A DNA stretch of 64,000 bases from Novosphingobium rosa NBRC 15208 (GCF_001598555.1 NZ_BCZE01000005.1:1-64000), one strand, 5' to 3'. Counted from the first letter of the stretch, positions 8,077-21,297 are shown. Made by a program: numbers and translations. The notes: a model not told the origin generated them from the sequence alone.

Positions 8077-8552
8077 CGCCGCACCTTCCTGCTCATGGCG
8101 CGGCCAAGGGCGGCGCGCAGGCTGGTGCCCCCACCGATGTCCCCGATATCCTCTACCGCCCAGCTGCTGCCTTCCTTCACCAGCGAGAGCCGGACATTGC
8201 TGTGGTGGCTTCTGGTCTGCCAGACGCTCAGCAGCATCACCGCCCGGCCCGGCCCGGTGAACTGGCGGCTGACCGTCTCGACATGGAAAGCGTCGGCGTC
8301 CCAGTCCTGACAATCGCACAGCATATCGGCGTCGGAAACCTCATCGGCTTCCCCATTGCTCTGCTGGGCCCATTGCTGGATCAGCATGCGGGTCTGCGAG
8401 GTGTAGATCCCCGCCTTCAGATAGTCGGAATCCCTGCCGTTGATCCGGTAGGGCGCGTAAATCTGATTGACCAGTGCGTCGAGCGCGCGCGCATCGCCCA
8501 GACCGGGCGATCCGGCGGCAAGCAACAGGCTGGCGAAGGTGGCGACGGACAT
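8073..8552 (-). CDS. Hypothetical exported protein, DUF3828-like
   Basis: 159 residues with a short N-terminal hydrophobic segment (SVATFASLLLAAGS) that may be a signal peptide. The middle, IYAPYRINGRDSDYLKAGIYTSQTRMLIQQWAQ, and the end, VRLSLVKEGSSWAVEDI, resemble the DUF3828/YbjP-type NTF2-like fold. A GGGAGTGATCCT ribosome site precedes the ATG. The function is unknown. The gene terminates inside a dispersed palindrome, and its start is 42 bases from the stop of cysS. Confidence 0.65.
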   Translation of the reverse strand: MSVATFASLLLAAGSPGLGDARALDALVNQIYAPYRINGRDSDYLKAGIYTSQTRMLIQQWAQQSNGEADEVSDADMLCDCQDWDADAFHVETVSRQFTGPGRAVMLLSVWQTRSHHSNVRLSLVKEGSSWAVEDIGDIGGGTSLRAALGRAMSRKVRR

Positions 8553-8594
8553 AGGATCACTCCCGGTGTGAAAAGCCGGAGCAATCCTAACCCT

Positions 8595-10073
8595 TTACGC
8601 CTCCAGCTTCCAGTCCCAGCCGAGCGGGTCGCCGTCCATGGCCTCCACGCCGCGCGCGGCAAGCGCGTCGCGCAGCGCGTCGGACCTGGCGAAATCCTTG
8701 TCGGCGCGGGCCTGACGGCGGGCGGCCAGCACCTCGTCGATCTCGGCCTCGGTGATGGTGGCCGCCTTGGGCTTCAGGCGCAATTCGGCGCGGGTCAGGG
8801 CCAGCAGATTGAGGCCCAGCACCGAGTCCATCTGCGCAATCACCGCCAGCTTCTGCCCCAGATCGACCTTTTTCAGCGCCACCACCGCCTCAAGCTGGGT
8901 GAGCGCGATGGGCGTGCCCAGATCGTCGCTGACCGCCGCCGCGAAGGCCTCGCGCAGGGGCGCGAACTTCGGTCCCGGCTCAGCGCCCTCGATCACGGAG
9001 CCGCCTTCGTCGTTGAGGCGCGCGCGCAGCTGCTCCACCGCCATGACAAGGCGCTTCAGGCGCGTAAGGGCGGCGCCAAGGCCTTCCCAGCTGAACTCCA
9101 GCTCGCTGCGATACTGCGCCTGCAGGCACATCAGGCGATAGGCCAGCGGGTGATAGCCCTTGTCGATCAGCAGTTGCAGGCGGAGGAACTCGCCCGAGGA
9201 CTTGCTCATCTTGCCGCTGCGCTCGACGAGGAAGTTGTTGTGCATCCACAATTTCGCGCCCGAATTGCCGGGCACATCAAGGCCTCCGCTGCAGCAGAAG
9301 GCCTGATTCTGCGCGATCTCGTTCGGGTGGTGGATTTCACGGTGGTCGATGCCACCGGTGTGAATGTCGAAGGGGAAGCCCAGCAGCTGCCCGCTCATCA
9401 CCGAGCATTCCAGATGCCAGCCCGGCGCGCCGCGACCCCAGGGAGAATCCCATTCCATCTGGCGGGTTTCGCCAGCCGGGGTCTTGCGCCAGATGGCGAA
9501 ATCGGCGGCATTGCGCTTGCCCTCGACAGCCTCGATACGGCCCTCGCCCTCTTCGGTGTGGGCGCGCGCGAGGCGGCCATAATCGGCCACGCTGGCGACA
9601 TCGAAATAGAGGCCGCTATCCAGCTCGTAGCAGTGCTTGTCGGCGATCTTTTCGGCGAAAGCGATCATCGCAGGCACATATTTCGTCGCCACCGACCATT
9701 CCATCGGCTGGCGGATGTTGAGCGCCTTGATATCGGCCCAGTACGCCTCGGTGTAGTGCTCGGCGATGGCCCAGATGCTCTTGGCCTCTTTGGCGGCCAT
9801 CTTTTCCATCTTGTCCTCGCCCGCATCGGCATCGTCGGTGAGGTGCCCGACATCGGTGATGTTGATCACATGGGAAAGCTTGTAGCCTTTGAAGGACAGC
9901 ACCCGCCCCAGCACATCGGCAAACACATAAGCGCGCATATTGCCGATATGCGGATAGTTGTAGACCGTGGGCCCGCAGCTGTAGACGCGCGCCTCGCCGG
10001 GGTGGACGGGCTCGAAGGTCTCGAGCTGGCGGGTCAGGCTGTTGAACAGCTTCAGGGGCGTGGCGTCAGTCAT
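8595..10073 (-). CDS. cysS: Cysteine--tRNA ligase
   Basis: 492 residues of a class I aminoacyl-tRNA synthetase. The zinc ligand Cys33 (YSCGPTVYN), the HIGN signature (42-45) and KMSKSSGE are all present, with another zinc-ligand block at GWHLECSVMS. It charges tRNA-Cys. The start at 10073 (MTDATPLKLF) is chosen because family members begin here; a longer frame from 10091 adds six residues. The length of about 490 is slightly above the usual 460 owing to the loop GEDKMEKMAAKEAKS. Confidence 0.97.
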   Translation of the reverse strand: MTDATPLKLFNSLTRQLETFEPVHPGEARVYSCGPTVYNYPHIGNMRAYVFADVLGRVLSFKGYKLSHVINITDVGHLTDDADAGEDKMEKMAAKEAKSIWAIAEHYTEAYWADIKALNIRQPMEWSVATKYVPAMIAFAEKIADKHCYELDSGLYFDVASVADYGRLARAHTEEGEGRIEAVEGKRNAADFAIWRKTPAGETRQMEWDSPWGRGAPGWHLECSVMSGQLLGFPFDIHTGGIDHREIHHPNEIAQNQAFCCSGGLDVPGNSGAKLWMHNNFLVERSGKMSKSSGEFLRLQLLIDKGYHPLAYRLMCLQAQYRSELEFSWEGLGAALTRLKRLVMAVEQLRARLNDEGGSVIEGAEPGPKFAPLREAFAAAVSDDLGTPIALTQLEAVVALKKVDLGQKLAVIAQMDSVLGLNLLALTRAELRLKPKAATITEAEIDEVLAARRQARADKDFARSDALRDALAARGVEAMDGDPLGWDWKLEA

Positions 10074-10106
10074 AGCCCTGCCGGTTGGCAAGGCGCGGCG
10101 GAAACG

Positions 10107-11921
10107 TCAACCGTCTTCGAAGAGCCCCGCCAGCTGCTCGATCATCGTGCCGCCCAACTGCTCGACATCCATGATGGTCACGGCGCGGCGGTAATAGCGC
10201 GTCACATCATGGCCGATACCGATCGCCACCAGTTGCACCGGCGACTGCTTCTCGATCCACTCGATGACCTTGCGCAAATGGGTTTCCAGATAGCCCGCCG
10301 CATTGACGCTGAGCGTGCTGTCATCCACCGGCGCGCCGTCGGAGATCACCATCAGGATACGGCGGTCCTCCTGCCGGGCCAGCATGCGGTTGTGGGCCCA
10401 GATCAGCGCCTCGCCGTCGATGTTTTCCTTGAGCAGGCCTTCGCGCATCATCAGGCCGAGATTCTTGCGCGCCCGGCGCCAGGGCTCGTCAGCCTTTTTG
10501 TAAACAATGTGCCGCAAGTCATTGAGACGACCGGGATGTGCGGGCTTGCCACCGGCCAGCCACTGCTCCCGGCTCTTGCCGCCCTTCCAGGCGCTGGTGG
10601 TGAAGCCCAGCACCTCGGTCTTGACGCCGCAACGCTCCAAGGTGCGCGCCAGAACATCGGCGGAAATCGCGGCGATGGAAATCGGCCGCCCGCGCATCGA
10701 GCCGGAATTGTCGATCAGCAGCGTGACGACCGTATCCTTGAACTCGACGTCGCGCTCGATCTTGTAACTCAGCGACTGCCCCGGCGCGACCACCACGCGG
10801 GCCAGCCGCGCGGCATCGAGCATGCCCTCATCCTGATCGAAATCCCAGCTGCGGTTCTGCTGCGCCATGAGGCGGCGCTGCAAGCGGTTGGCCAGCTTGG
10901 TGACGACGCCCTGCAACCCCTTCAACTGCGCATCAAGATAGGCGCGCAGGCGGGTCAGCTCCTCATCGTCGCACAGATCCTGCGCGGCCACGACTTCGTC
11001 GAACTGGGTGGTGAAGCTCTTGTAGTCGAAATTCTCGGGCGTTTCCGTCCAGGGGCGGTTGGGGCGCGTGGGCAGCATGCCATCCTCGGCATCCTCGCTG
11101 CCATCGGAATCGTCGGCATCGTCGGACATTTCGCCATCGGCGTCGTCCTGCCCCTCATCGTCGCCGCGCGTGGGTTCGGAGGCCGCCTCCATCGGCTGGG
11201 GCATCTCCTGCGAGTCTTCGCCGGGCTGATCGTCCTCATCGGGCTCATCGCCGGATTCGGGGTTGTCCTCGTCCTCGCCATTGGGTTCCAGCTCGGCGCG
11301 GGTCAGCTCCAGATGGCCCAGCATATCGAGCGCCAGATGCTGGAAGGCCTTCTGGTCCTCCAGATTTGCCGCCAGAGCCTCGAAATCAGCGCCCGCCTTC
11401 TGCTCGATCCAGCGGCGCACCATGGCCACGCCCTTGATGGCGGCGGCGGGCACCGGCTCACCGGTCAGATGTTCGCGCAGGATCAGCGAGAGAGCCGTGG
11501 GCAGCGGCACCTGATCGGGCCGCTCGACGCGGGTGATCGGATCGCCCGCGATGCGCTGATCGAGCGCGGCGCCCAGATTGTGGCGCACGCCATCATAGGC
11601 ATTGGCGCCCAAAGCCTCGTAACGCACCTGCTCGATGGCGTCGAAACAGGCGCGCGCGGTGGCCTCGGCGGGCTGGGCACGGTTATGCAGCGCGGCATTG
11701 TGATGCTTGATGCGCAGCGCATAGCCATCGGCCACGCCGCGCGCCTGCATCGCGGCCTCCAGCGGGAGGCCGCGACCGGGCATGGGCACGCGCATCGTCG
11801 TGCCCGAAATGGCGGGCACATCGGCGGACCAGTTCACCTCGACCTCGGCCACATCCGACATCGCGCGCGCGGTGCCGGTCAGCGCCTGCTTGAACCGATC
11901 GAGGGGTGTTTCCTCCGCCAA
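10107..11921 (-). CDS. cobT: Cobaltochelatase subunit CobT
   Basis: 604 residues. A very acidic linker (Glu/Asp/Ser-rich, about residues 215-290) precedes a C-terminal von Willebrand A domain with the metal-ion site [12 protein letters not shown] and the late segment [12 protein letters not shown]. CobT works with the AAA+ subunit CobS and the large subunit CobN to insert cobalt in the aerobic cobalamin pathway. CobS lies in this window at 62187, about 50 kb away; CobN is not seen. In many alphaproteobacteria cobS and cobT are adjacent or near each other, so the separation is notable. Confidence 0.93.
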   Translation of the reverse strand: MAEETPLDRFKQALTGTARAMSDVAEVEVNWSADVPAISGTTMRVPMPGRGLPLEAAMQARGVADGYALRIKHHNAALHNRAQPAEATARACFDAIEQVRYEALGANAYDGVRHNLGAALDQRIAGDPITRVERPDQVPLPTALSLILREHLTGEPVPAAAIKGVAMVRRWIEQKAGADFEALAANLEDQKAFQHLALDMLGHLELTRAELEPNGEDEDNPESGDEPDEDDQPGEDSQEMPQPMEAASEPTRGDDEGQDDADGEMSDDADDSDGSEDAEDGMLPTRPNRPWTETPENFDYKSFTTQFDEVVAAQDLCDDEELTRLRAYLDAQLKGLQGVVTKLANRLQRRLMAQQNRSWDFDQDEGMLDAARLARVVVAPGQSLSYKIERDVEFKDTVVTLLIDNSGSMRGRPISIAAISADVLARTLERCGVKTEVLGFTTSAWKGGKSREQWLAGGKPAHPGRLNDLRHIVYKKADEPWRRARKNLGLMMREGLLKENIDGEALIWAHNRMLARQEDRRILMVISDGAPVDDSTLSVNAAGYLETHLRKVIEWIEKQSPVQLVAIGIGHDVTRYYRRAVTIMDVEQLGGTMIEQLAGLFEDG

Positions 11922-11945
11922 TGTGCTTACCCTATTGCAAAAAAA

Positions 11946-12596
11946 TCAGATCTTCTGGCCGGTCTTGGCCCAGTCCGCCAAAAAGCCTTCCAGACCCTTG
12001 TCTGTCAACACATGCTTGACCAGACCCTTGATGACGGCGGGCGGCGCGGTCATCACATCGGCGCCGATGCGGGCGCATTCCAGCACATGCACGCCGTGGC
12101 GGATCGAGGCGGCCAGAATTTCCGTCTGGAAATCATAGTTGTCATAGATCAGGCGCATGTCGCGGATCAGGTCGAGGCCGTCGAAGCCATTGTCGTCATG
12201 GCGGCCGATGAAGGGCGAGACGAAGGTGGCGCCGGCCTTGGCCGCCAGCAGCGCCTGATTGGCCGAGAAGCACAGCGTGACGTTGACCATCGTGCCGTCG
12301 CCGGTCAGCGCCTTGCAGGTCTTGAGGCCGTCGAAGGTCAGCGGCACCTTGATGCAGACATTGTCGGCGATCTTGCGGAGCACTTCGGCCTCGCGCATCA
12401 TGCTCTCATGGTCCAGCGAGACCACCTCGGCGGAGACCGGGCCATCGACCAGGCCGCAGATTTCCTTGGTGACTTCGATAAAGTCACGGCCCGACTTGGC
12501 GATCAGCGAGGGGTTGGTGGTCACGCCATCCAGCAGGCCGGTGGCGGCCAGTTCGGCAATGTCCTTGGTTTCGGCGGTGTCGACGAAGAATTTCAT
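11946..12596 (-). CDS. tal: Transaldolase (small, TalC/Fsa type)
   Basis: 216 residues beginning [17 protein letters not shown], the signature of the short decameric transaldolases. The Schiff-base Lys83 is in [10 protein letters not shown], and [14 protein letters not shown] and [14 protein letters not shown] are typical. The enzyme transfers dihydroxyacetone between sugar phosphates in the pentose phosphate pathway; some relatives are fructose-6-phosphate aldolases. The frame continues upstream to 12779, but the 12596 ATG has a GGAG site and matches the family start. Confidence 0.93.
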   Translation of the reverse strand: MKFFVDTAETKDIAELAATGLLDGVTTNPSLIAKSGRDFIEVTKEICGLVDGPVSAEVVSLDHESMMREAEVLRKIADNVCIKVPLTFDGLKTCKALTGDGTMVNVTLCFSANQALLAAKAGATFVSPFIGRHDDNGFDGLDLIRDMRLIYDNYDFQTEILAASIRHGVHVLECARIGADVMTAPPAVIKGLVKHVLTDKGLEGFLADWAKTGQKI

Positions 12597-12739
12597 GGCT
12601 GGCACTCCTGCGCTGGCGTGTTCGGGCGATTCCGCCCCGTGATGCCTGCGGCCTATAGGCAGGCTTGGCGCGGAACCCAACCCTTCCTTTTTATACCTGT
12701 GCCCCTTCCCCCGCCAGCGCCAAAGCCGGAAGCGATGTC

Positions 12740-12788
12740 GCATCGTTTTCGCGAAAAACCGGTTCCCACTTTTTCGCACGATGCTCTA
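12740..12788. repeat. Palindromic alphaproteobacterial intergenic repeat, copy a
   Basis: GCATCGTTTTCGCGAAAAAC...CACTTTTTCGCACGATGC forms an imperfect hairpin of 46 bases directly upstream of priA. A close copy lies at 55993-56041 and a diverged one at 55935-55981. It belongs to a kind of palindrome common between genes in alphaproteobacteria (RIME-like), but the family name is tentative. Confidence 0.75.
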
Positions 12789-12789
12789 G

Positions 12790-14979
12790 ATGACCGCCAT
12801 GACCCGCATCCGCCTGCTTGTGATGAACGCTGCCCTGCCGGTGCTGGATTACCGCGCGCCCCATGGCATGACGGTGGAACCGGGCAGCGTGGTGGTCGCG
12901 CCATTAGGCCCGCGCCAGATCCTTGGCGTGGTGTGGGAACCCGAACGCCTGCCCGCCGAGGAGGTGGGCGACAACCGCCTGCGCCCGATCCTCAATGTGC
13001 TGCCCGTGCCGCCCCTGCCCGCGCCGCTGCGACGGCTGATCGAATGGACGGCGGATTACTATTGCGCCTCGCTGGCTTCGGTGGCGCGGATGGCCTTGTC
13101 CTCTACGGCGGCACTGCAAGGCGGGCGCACCATGACCGAATACCGGCTGGTCGAGGGCGCCGAGCCGGGCCGCCTGACCGCACAGCGCAAGCAGGCGCTG
13201 GAACGGCTGCCGGGTGCCCAAGGCACCTTGCGCGAGTTGGCCGAAATCGCTGGCGTATCCGACGCCGTTTTGCGCGGGCTGGTCAACAATGGCCTGATGG
13301 AGGCGGTGCAGGTCGATCTCGACCGCCCCTACCCTCAGGCCGATCCCGAACACGATGTGCCCACCCTGTCGGACGGCCAGCAGCAGGCCGCCGACCGCTT
13401 TATCGATGCGGTGCGCAAGGGCCGCCAGAGGGAGGGCTTCACCCCCTTCCTGCTCGATGGCGTGACCGGCTCGGGCAAGACCGAGACCTATTTCGAGGCT
13501 GTGGCCGAAGCGATCCGCCTTGGCCGCCAGACTCTGGTGCTGCTGCCCGAAATCGCGCTGACCGAAAACTTCCTGCGCCGGTTCGAGGCGCGCTTCGGCG
13601 TGGCGCCGATCCTCTGGCACTCCAGCCTGAAATCGGGCGAGCGGCGGCGGGCCTGGCGCGCAGTGGCCAATGGCAGCGCTCAGGTGGTGGTGGGCGCGCG
13701 CTCGGCGCTCTTCCTGCCCTATGCCGCGCTGGGGCTGATCGTGGTCGATGAAGCGCACGAAATCAGCTTCAAGCAGGACGATGGCGTGCGCTACAACGCC
13801 CGCGATGTGGCGGTGATCCGCGCCCGTTTCGAGCAGATACCGGTGGTGCTGGCCAGCGCCACCCCCGCGCTCGAATCGATGCAGCTGGCCGAGGCGGGCG
13901 TCTATCAGAAGGTCGACCTGCCCTCGCGCTTCGGGGGCGCCAGCCTGCCCGACATCCAGATTGTCGACCTCACCCTGCACCCGCCCGAGCGCAACCACTG
14001 GATCGCCCCGCCGCTGGTCGAAAAGCTGCAGGACCGGCTGGAGAAGGGCGAACAGTCGCTGCTGTTCCTGAACCGGCGCGGCTATGCGCCGCTGACGCTT
14101 TGCCGGCATTGCGGCTATCGCTTCCAGTGCTCCGATTGCAGCGCGTGGCTGGTGGAGCATCGCCTCTCACGCCGCCTCGCCTGCCACCATTGCGGGCATG
14201 AGGAGCCGATGCCCACCGCCTGCCCCGAATGCGGCGAGCCCGATTGCCTCGTCGCCTGCGGCCCCGGCGTGGAACGCATCGCCGATGAAGTGGCCGCCAT
14301 CATGCCCGAGGCGCGGGTGGCGGTGGTCACCTCCGACACGCTCAACAGCCCGGAAAAGATCGGCGAGTTCGTGGCGGCGGCGGAAGCCAAGATGATCGAT
14401 GTGATCGTCGGCACGCAATTGGTGACCAAGGGCTATCACTTCCCCGATCTGACCTTGGTGGGCGTGATCGATGCCGACCTCGGCCTTGAAGGCGGCGATC
14501 TGCGCGCGGGCGAGCGCACCTATCAGCAGATCGCTCAGGTCGCGGGCCGCGCGGGCCGCGCGCAAAAGCCGGGCGAGGTGCTGATCCAGACCCGCTCGCC
14601 CAGCGCGCCCGTCATCGCCGCCATCGCCTCGGGAGACCGCGACGCTTTCTATGCCGCCGAGGCCGAAGGCCGCCGCTCCGCCTTTGCCCCGCCCTTCGGA
14701 CGCTGGGCCGCGATCATCGTCTCATCGGAAGACGAGGCCGAAGCGCGTGACGCCGCCCGCGCCATCGGCGGCACGCGGCCCAACCTGCCCGATGTGGCGG
14801 TGCTGGGCCCGGCCCCGGCCCCCATGGCGCAATTGCGCGGGCGCTACCGCTATCGGCTGCTCATCAACGCCAAACGCTCGGCGCAGGTGCAGACGGTGAT
14901 AAGGCAGTGGCTGGGCGGGCTGAAATTCCCCCCCGGTGTGCGGGTCGGCGTGGACATCGATCCCTACTCCTTCGTCTGA
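12790..14979 (+). CDS. priA: Primosomal protein N' (PriA helicase)
   Basis: 729 residues. The N-terminal 3'-DNA-binding domain is followed by a DEAH-type SF2 helicase with Walker A GVTGSGKTETYFEA and Walker B VVDEAHE. Between the helicase lobes the zinc-binding insert has eight cysteines in CRHCGYRFQCSDCSAW...CHHCGHE...CPECGEPDC. QVAGRAGRAQKPGEV is motif VI. PriA restarts stalled forks by loading the primosome. The start could also be the ATG at 12799. A dispersed palindrome abuts the start, and the 3' end overlaps the convergent CPBP gene by 16 bases. Confidence 0.97.
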   Translation: MTAMTRIRLLVMNAALPVLDYRAPHGMTVEPGSVVVAPLGPRQILGVVWEPERLPAEEVGDNRLRPILNVLPVPPLPAPLRRLIEWTADYYCASLASVARMALSSTAALQGGRTMTEYRLVEGAEPGRLTAQRKQALERLPGAQGTLRELAEIAGVSDAVLRGLVNNGLMEAVQVDLDRPYPQADPEHDVPTLSDGQQQAADRFIDAVRKGRQREGFTPFLLDGVTGSGKTETYFEAVAEAIRLGRQTLVLLPEIALTENFLRRFEARFGVAPILWHSSLKSGERRRAWRAVANGSAQVVVGARSALFLPYAALGLIVVDEAHEISFKQDDGVRYNARDVAVIRARFEQIPVVLASATPALESMQLAEAGVYQKVDLPSRFGGASLPDIQIVDLTLHPPERNHWIAPPLVEKLQDRLEKGEQSLLFLNRRGYAPLTLCRHCGYRFQCSDCSAWLVEHRLSRRLACHHCGHEEPMPTACPECGEPDCLVACGPGVERIADEVAAIMPEARVAVVTSDTLNSPEKIGEFVAAAEAKMIDVIVGTQLVTKGYHFPDLTLVGVIDADLGLEGGDLRAGERTYQQIAQVAGRAGRAQKPGEVLIQTRSPSAPVIAAIASGDRDAFYAAEAEGRRSAFAPPFGRWAAIIVSSEDEAEARDAARAIGGTRPNLPDVAVLGPAPAPMAQLRGRYRYRLLINAKRSAQVQTVIRQWLGGLKFPPGVRVGVDIDPYSFV

Positions 14980-15917
14980 CGGCGCAGAACCCACGGCGCC
15001 GGCACGATCCCGCCCGCGCGGATCACCCGGCGCAGCAGCATCACCCCCGCAAAGGTGGCGACCACCATCGCCACCGCGCTGGCCTCAAGCCCGAAAGCCC
15101 CACCCGTCAGCCAGTCAGGCCCATGACGCTGGGTGATCAGCAGGCCCGGAGGGGCACGCCCACCCGACACCGGCGCGCTGAAAATCCAGCCCTGCGTGAA
15201 ATTCCAGCCGCTATGGATGCCGATGGCCAGCCACAGCCGCCGCGTCAGCAGATAGGCCGCGCCCAGCAGCAGCCCGGCCTCCAGCGCGATGGCCAGGGCG
15301 GCGAACCATGTCGCCCCCGCATTGCCCAGATGCGCAATCCCGAAAAAGGCCGAGGTGAAGGCCAAAGCACCCCATGTGCCCACCATCTTCTCCATCTGGC
15401 GCAGGATCACGCCGCGAAACAGCAGTTCCTCGCCCACGCCGGAGAGCGCCGCCATGCCCAGCATCGCCCACAGCCGCCCCAGCCCGCGCAAGCCCAGCAC
15501 CTCGATCCCGCCCAGCAGCGCCACCATGCCGGTCATCGCGCTGAACAGCACCATGCCAAAGGCCAAGCCCGCCGCCCATTCAGGCAAGGCCCCGGCCAGC
15601 GGCAATTCGGTGTCGGCGCTGCGCTCGATCCAGCGGCGATAGAGCTTCCATGCCAGGATCAGCCACAAGGCCACCGCCAGTTCGACCAGCATGCCGGTGA
15701 ACTCGCCCTTCTGCCCCCAGAACTCTTTCGCCAGAGCCAGAGGCACACCCTCGGCCAGCGCCAACCAGACGCAGCCGATCGCCAGCAGGCTGCCGGGATG
15801 CAGCAGAACCTTGCGCCAGCGCGCTGGGCGTGGCCCCGTTGCATCGGCGGACGCGCCATCGGGACGCTCTTCATCGGCAAGCGCAGGATCGATGGGAGGA
15901 ATGTCAGACTGCGTCAT
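14964..15917 (-). CDS. CPBP-family intramembrane metalloprotease
   Basis: 317 residues with about seven or eight hydrophobic segments. The CPBP/Abi motifs are complete: EELLFRGVILRQ (motif 1, paired glutamates), FGIAHLGNAG (motif 2) and HSGWNFTQG (motif 3). These proteins are membrane proteases related to Rce1; in bacteria the substrates are mostly unknown. The ATG at 15917 has an AAGGTG site, so the longer frame is rejected. It is divergent from the atp operon. Confidence 0.88.
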   Translation of the reverse strand: MTQSDIPPIDPALADEERPDGASADATGPRPARWRKVLLHPGSLLAIGCVWLALAEGVPLALAKEFWGQKGEFTGMLVELAVALWLILAWKLYRRWIERSADTELPLAGALPEWAAGLAFGMVLFSAMTGMVALLGGIEVLGLRGLGRLWAMLGMAALSGVGEELLFRGVILRQMEKMVGTWGALAFTSAFFGIAHLGNAGATWFAALAIALEAGLLLGAAYLLTRRLWLAIGIHSGWNFTQGWIFSAPVSGGRAPPGLLITQRHGPDWLTGGAFGLEASAVAMVVATFAGVMLLRRVIRAGGIVPAPWVLRRQTKE

Positions 15918-16102
15918 GGGCACCTTTCGGGAACGGCGCTTCTTGTCCCTCACCCACCCCCGCCTGTCGAGCCCATCGGCTCATGAAGTGATTCGCGCTT
16001 CCGCATACCAATGCGACCGCGTCAAATGGCGTATTGCCCCTCCGTTCACAGCGTTTTCATATTTTTGACACGTCAGGGCTCAAGGCGACCCCCCAGCGGC
16101 TT

Positions 16103-16128
16103 GCATAGCGCGATAATGCCCGCTATGC
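16103..16128. other. Inverted repeat upstream of the atp operon
   Basis: GCATAGCG (16103-16110) and CGCTATGC (16121-16128) pair perfectly around a ten-base loop containing GATAAT. It lies about 80 bases upstream of atpH, where the operon promoter is expected. It could be an operator or a leader hairpin; nothing in the sequence settles which. The surrounding 15918-16210 region holds no gene that I can support. Confidence 0.4.
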
Positions 16129-16210
16129 GCCCGACCATCTGAACGGGGGTCGGGCATCGGGGTCCGGTTTTCTGTGCGTTCAGATTCCGAATTAAAGGGG
16201 ACCGACGCGC

Positions 16211-16765
16211 GTGGAGAATTCCGCCGGCATCACCGCCAGCCTGCAAGGCCGCTACGCCTCGGCATTGTTCGATCTGGCCCAGGAGACGGGCGTTGTTTCG
16301 CCTGTCGAGGCCGATCTTGAGAAACTGGGCGCGGCGCTTGCCGCCTCCGACGATCTGTCCAACCTGATTCGCAACCCGCTGGTCAGCCGCGATGCCGCCG
16401 GCAAGGCGCTGAGCAGCGTGGCGGGCGTGCTGGGTCTGGGCGATGTCACCGCCAAGTTCCTGGGCGTGCTGGCCGCCAATGGCCGCCTCTCGGCGCTGCC
16501 GCAGGTGATCGCCGCTTACGCCTCGATCGCCGCCGCCGCGCGCGGCGAGGTCACGGCGCAGGTCACCAGCGCTCACCCGCTGACCGACGATCAGCTCTCC
16601 GCGCTTTCGGCCAAGCTGGCCGCACGCGAAGGCAAGACCGTCAAGATCAAGGCCGATGTCGATCCGGAGCTGCTTGGCGGCCTGGTGGTGCGCATCGGCA
16701 GCCAGCAGATCGACAGCTCGATCCGCACCCGTCTCAATTCTCTCGCTCAGGCGATGAAGGGCTAA
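16211..16765 (+). CDS. atpH: ATP synthase F1 subunit delta
   Basis: 184 residues from a GTG start. The N-terminal [15 protein letters not shown] and the C-terminal [29 protein letters not shown] are the diagnostic ends of delta/OSCP, which joins F1 to the peripheral stalk. It is the first gene of atpHAGDC; the F0 genes are not in this window, as is usual in alphaproteobacteria. An AAAGGGG ribosome site lies 13 bases upstream of the GTG. Confidence 0.96.
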   Translation: MENSAGITASLQGRYASALFDLAQETGVVSPVEADLEKLGAALAASDDLSNLIRNPLVSRDAAGKALSSVAGVLGLGDVTAKFLGVLAANGRLSALPQVIAAYASIAAAARGEVTAQVTSAHPLTDDQLSALSAKLAAREGKTVKIKADVDPELLGGLVVRIGSQQIDSSIRTRLNSLAQAMKG

Positions 16766-16783
16766 TCTCCTTCTTTCGGCTAA

Positions 16784-18373
<1,590 letters not shown>

Positions 18374-18397
18374 ACCTTACCGGGAGGGTAATTGGCG

Positions 18398-19273
18398 ATG
18401 GCCAGTCTTAAAGAACTCAAGCTTCGTATCAACTCGGTCAAGTCGACCCAGAAGATCACCAAGGCCAAGCAGATGGTCGCGGCGGCAAAACTGCGCAAGG
18501 CGCAGGCCGCTGCCGAGGCCGCGCGCCCCTATGCCCAGCGTCTGGCGCAGGTGATGGGCTCGCTCGCGAGCCGGATCACGGTCAGCGAGAACAGCCCGAA
18601 GCTGCTCGCCGGCACCGGCAAGTCGCAGGTGCATCTGCTGGTCGTGGCCAATTCGGATCGCGGCCTGTGCGGCGCCTTCAACTCGAACATCCTGAAGGCT
18701 GCCCGCGCCAAGGCGCAGACCCTTCAGGCCGAGGGCAAGACCGTGCTGTTCTACCTCATCGGCCGCAAGGGCCGTGCGGTGGTGCGCCGGGAATTCCCCA
18801 AGGCGGTTGAGGCCGAATTCGACACCACCTCGGTGCGCGAACCCGGCTTCGCCGAGGCCGAGGCGATCGCCAAGGAACTGGTTGCCCTCTATGAGGCCGG
18901 CAAGTTCGACGTGGCGCATCTGTTCTATTCCAAGTTCCGCAGCGCCCTGCTGCAGGAGCCGACGACGCAGCAGATCATCCCCGTGCCCGCCCCCAAGGTG
19001 GCTGCGGAGACCAGCGGCGCCGTGGTGGAATATGAGCCCGATGAGGAAGAGATCCTCGCCGCGCTGCTGCCGCGCTACCTGCGCACCCAGCTCTTCGGCG
19101 CCCTGCTGGAGAATGCCGCCAGCGAACAGGGCGCCTCGATGACCGCCATGGACAATGCCACGCGCAATGCCGGCGATCTCATCAACAAGCTGACCGTTCA
19201 GTACAACCGCAGCCGTCAGGCCGCGATCACCACTGAACTTATCGAAATCATCGCGGGCGCCGAAGCGCTCTGA
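18398..19273 (+). CDS. atpG: ATP synthase F1 subunit gamma
   Basis: 291 residues forming the rotor shaft. N-terminal [35 protein letters not shown] and the C-terminal [22 protein letters not shown] with [23 protein letters not shown] are the two coiled-coil strands. The ATG at 18398 is chosen over an in-frame TTG at 18392 because GGGAGG lies 10 bases upstream and family members start MASLKE. Confidence 0.98.
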   Translation: MASLKELKLRINSVKSTQKITKAKQMVAAAKLRKAQAAAEAARPYAQRLAQVMGSLASRITVSENSPKLLAGTGKSQVHLLVVANSDRGLCGAFNSNILKAARAKAQTLQAEGKTVLFYLIGRKGRAVVRREFPKAVEAEFDTTSVREPGFAEAEAIAKELVALYEAGKFDVAHLFYSKFRSALLQEPTTQQIIPVPAPKVAAETSGAVVEYEPDEEEILAALLPRYLRTQLFGALLENAASEQGASMTAMDNATRNAGDLINKLTVQYNRSRQAAITTELIEIIAGAEAL

Positions 19274-20743
<1,470 letters not shown>

Positions 20744-20746
20744 TCC

Positions 20747-21004
20747 ATGGCACTGCATTTCGAGCTCGTCACGCCTGCGCGTCTGGTCCGGTCCGAGAGC
20801 GTCCACATGGTGGTCGTTCCCGGCACGGAAGGCGAGTTCGGCGTGCTTGAAGGCCACGCGCCCTTCATGTCCACCGTGCGCGACGGCGTGCTGAAGGTGT
20901 ATCGTTCGGAGAACGGCACGCCGGAAGACATCATCGTCTCGGGCGGCTTCGCCGAGGTGAGCGCCAGCGGCCTCACCGTGCTGGCGGAGCATGTCGAGGG
21001 CTGA
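20747..21004 (+). CDS. atpC: ATP synthase F1 subunit epsilon (short form)
   Basis: 85 residues that cover only the N-terminal beta-sandwich ([39 protein letters not shown]). The C-terminal helical hairpin that inhibits ATP hydrolysis in E. coli (total about 139 residues) is missing. The stop is followed by a clear terminator, so truncation by a sequencing error is unlikely. In alphaproteobacteria inhibition may be done by a separate zeta subunit, which is not encoded here. Confidence 0.95.
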   Translation: MALHFELVTPARLVRSESVHMVVVPGTEGEFGVLEGHAPFMSTVRDGVLKVYRSENGTPEDIIVSGGFAEVSASGLTVLAEHVEG

Positions 21005-21027
21005 TTTTCTGGCCCTTCCGTGATTTG

Positions 21028-21066
21028 AAAGACCGGGTGGCGGGGTTCCGTTGCCCGGTTTTTCTT
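21028..21066 (+). terminator. Intrinsic terminator of the atp operon
   Basis: AAAGACCGGG (21028-21037) pairs with CCCGGTTTTT (21054-21063) around a 16-base loop, giving a GC stem with an A/T extension running into TTTTTCTTT. It starts 24 bases after the atpC stop. The dispersed repeat copy 2 begins just downstream, so the repeat is not the primary terminator here. Confidence 0.8.
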
Positions 21067-21092
21067 TGTTCAAGGGGTTTGGAAGTGAAAAT

Positions 21093-21297
21093 GCGAGGGC
21101 CATCGCCCTCGCGCTCCCGGGTTTGTCTACGTTGCGCATCGGGTTCGGCCCTGCGCCCGGATTGCCGCGCCGCAGGCTTTAACGTGCTTGCCTGCGGCGC
21201 TTTATGTCGCGCAGGTGGAGAGGTTAAGCCCAGCGATCGGGGGCCACTACCCCATCGCCGGGAGACGTAAAGGGAACGCGAGGGCGATGGCCCTCGC
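21093..21297. repeat. Dispersed structured repeat, copy 2 (orientation A, 205 bp)
   Basis: Left hairpin 21093-21112 (GCGAGGGC/GCCCTCGC arms) and right hairpin 21278-21297 with similar arms. It contains GTCTACGTTGCGC, GGGTTCGGCC, the central CGCCGCAGGC/GCCTGCGGCG pair and GCAGGTGGAGAG. It lies between codirectional atpC and the CpaF-like gene. The remainder of this 440-base gap holds the atp terminator and the probable promoter region of the next gene (about 21300-21440), where I see no clear motif. Confidence 0.9.

Noticed and set aside
8202-13751. 1849-codon open frame on the plus strand
   Set aside because: It runs antisense through cysS, cobT and the transaldolase gene, all of which have intact catalytic motifs. 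The translation is His/Gly/Gln-rich without any domain, as expected for the mirror frame of GC-rich genes.
16065-16070. TTGACA as the -35 box of the atp promoter
   Set aside because: No acceptable -10 sequence occurs 16-18 bases downstream; the region there is C-rich.
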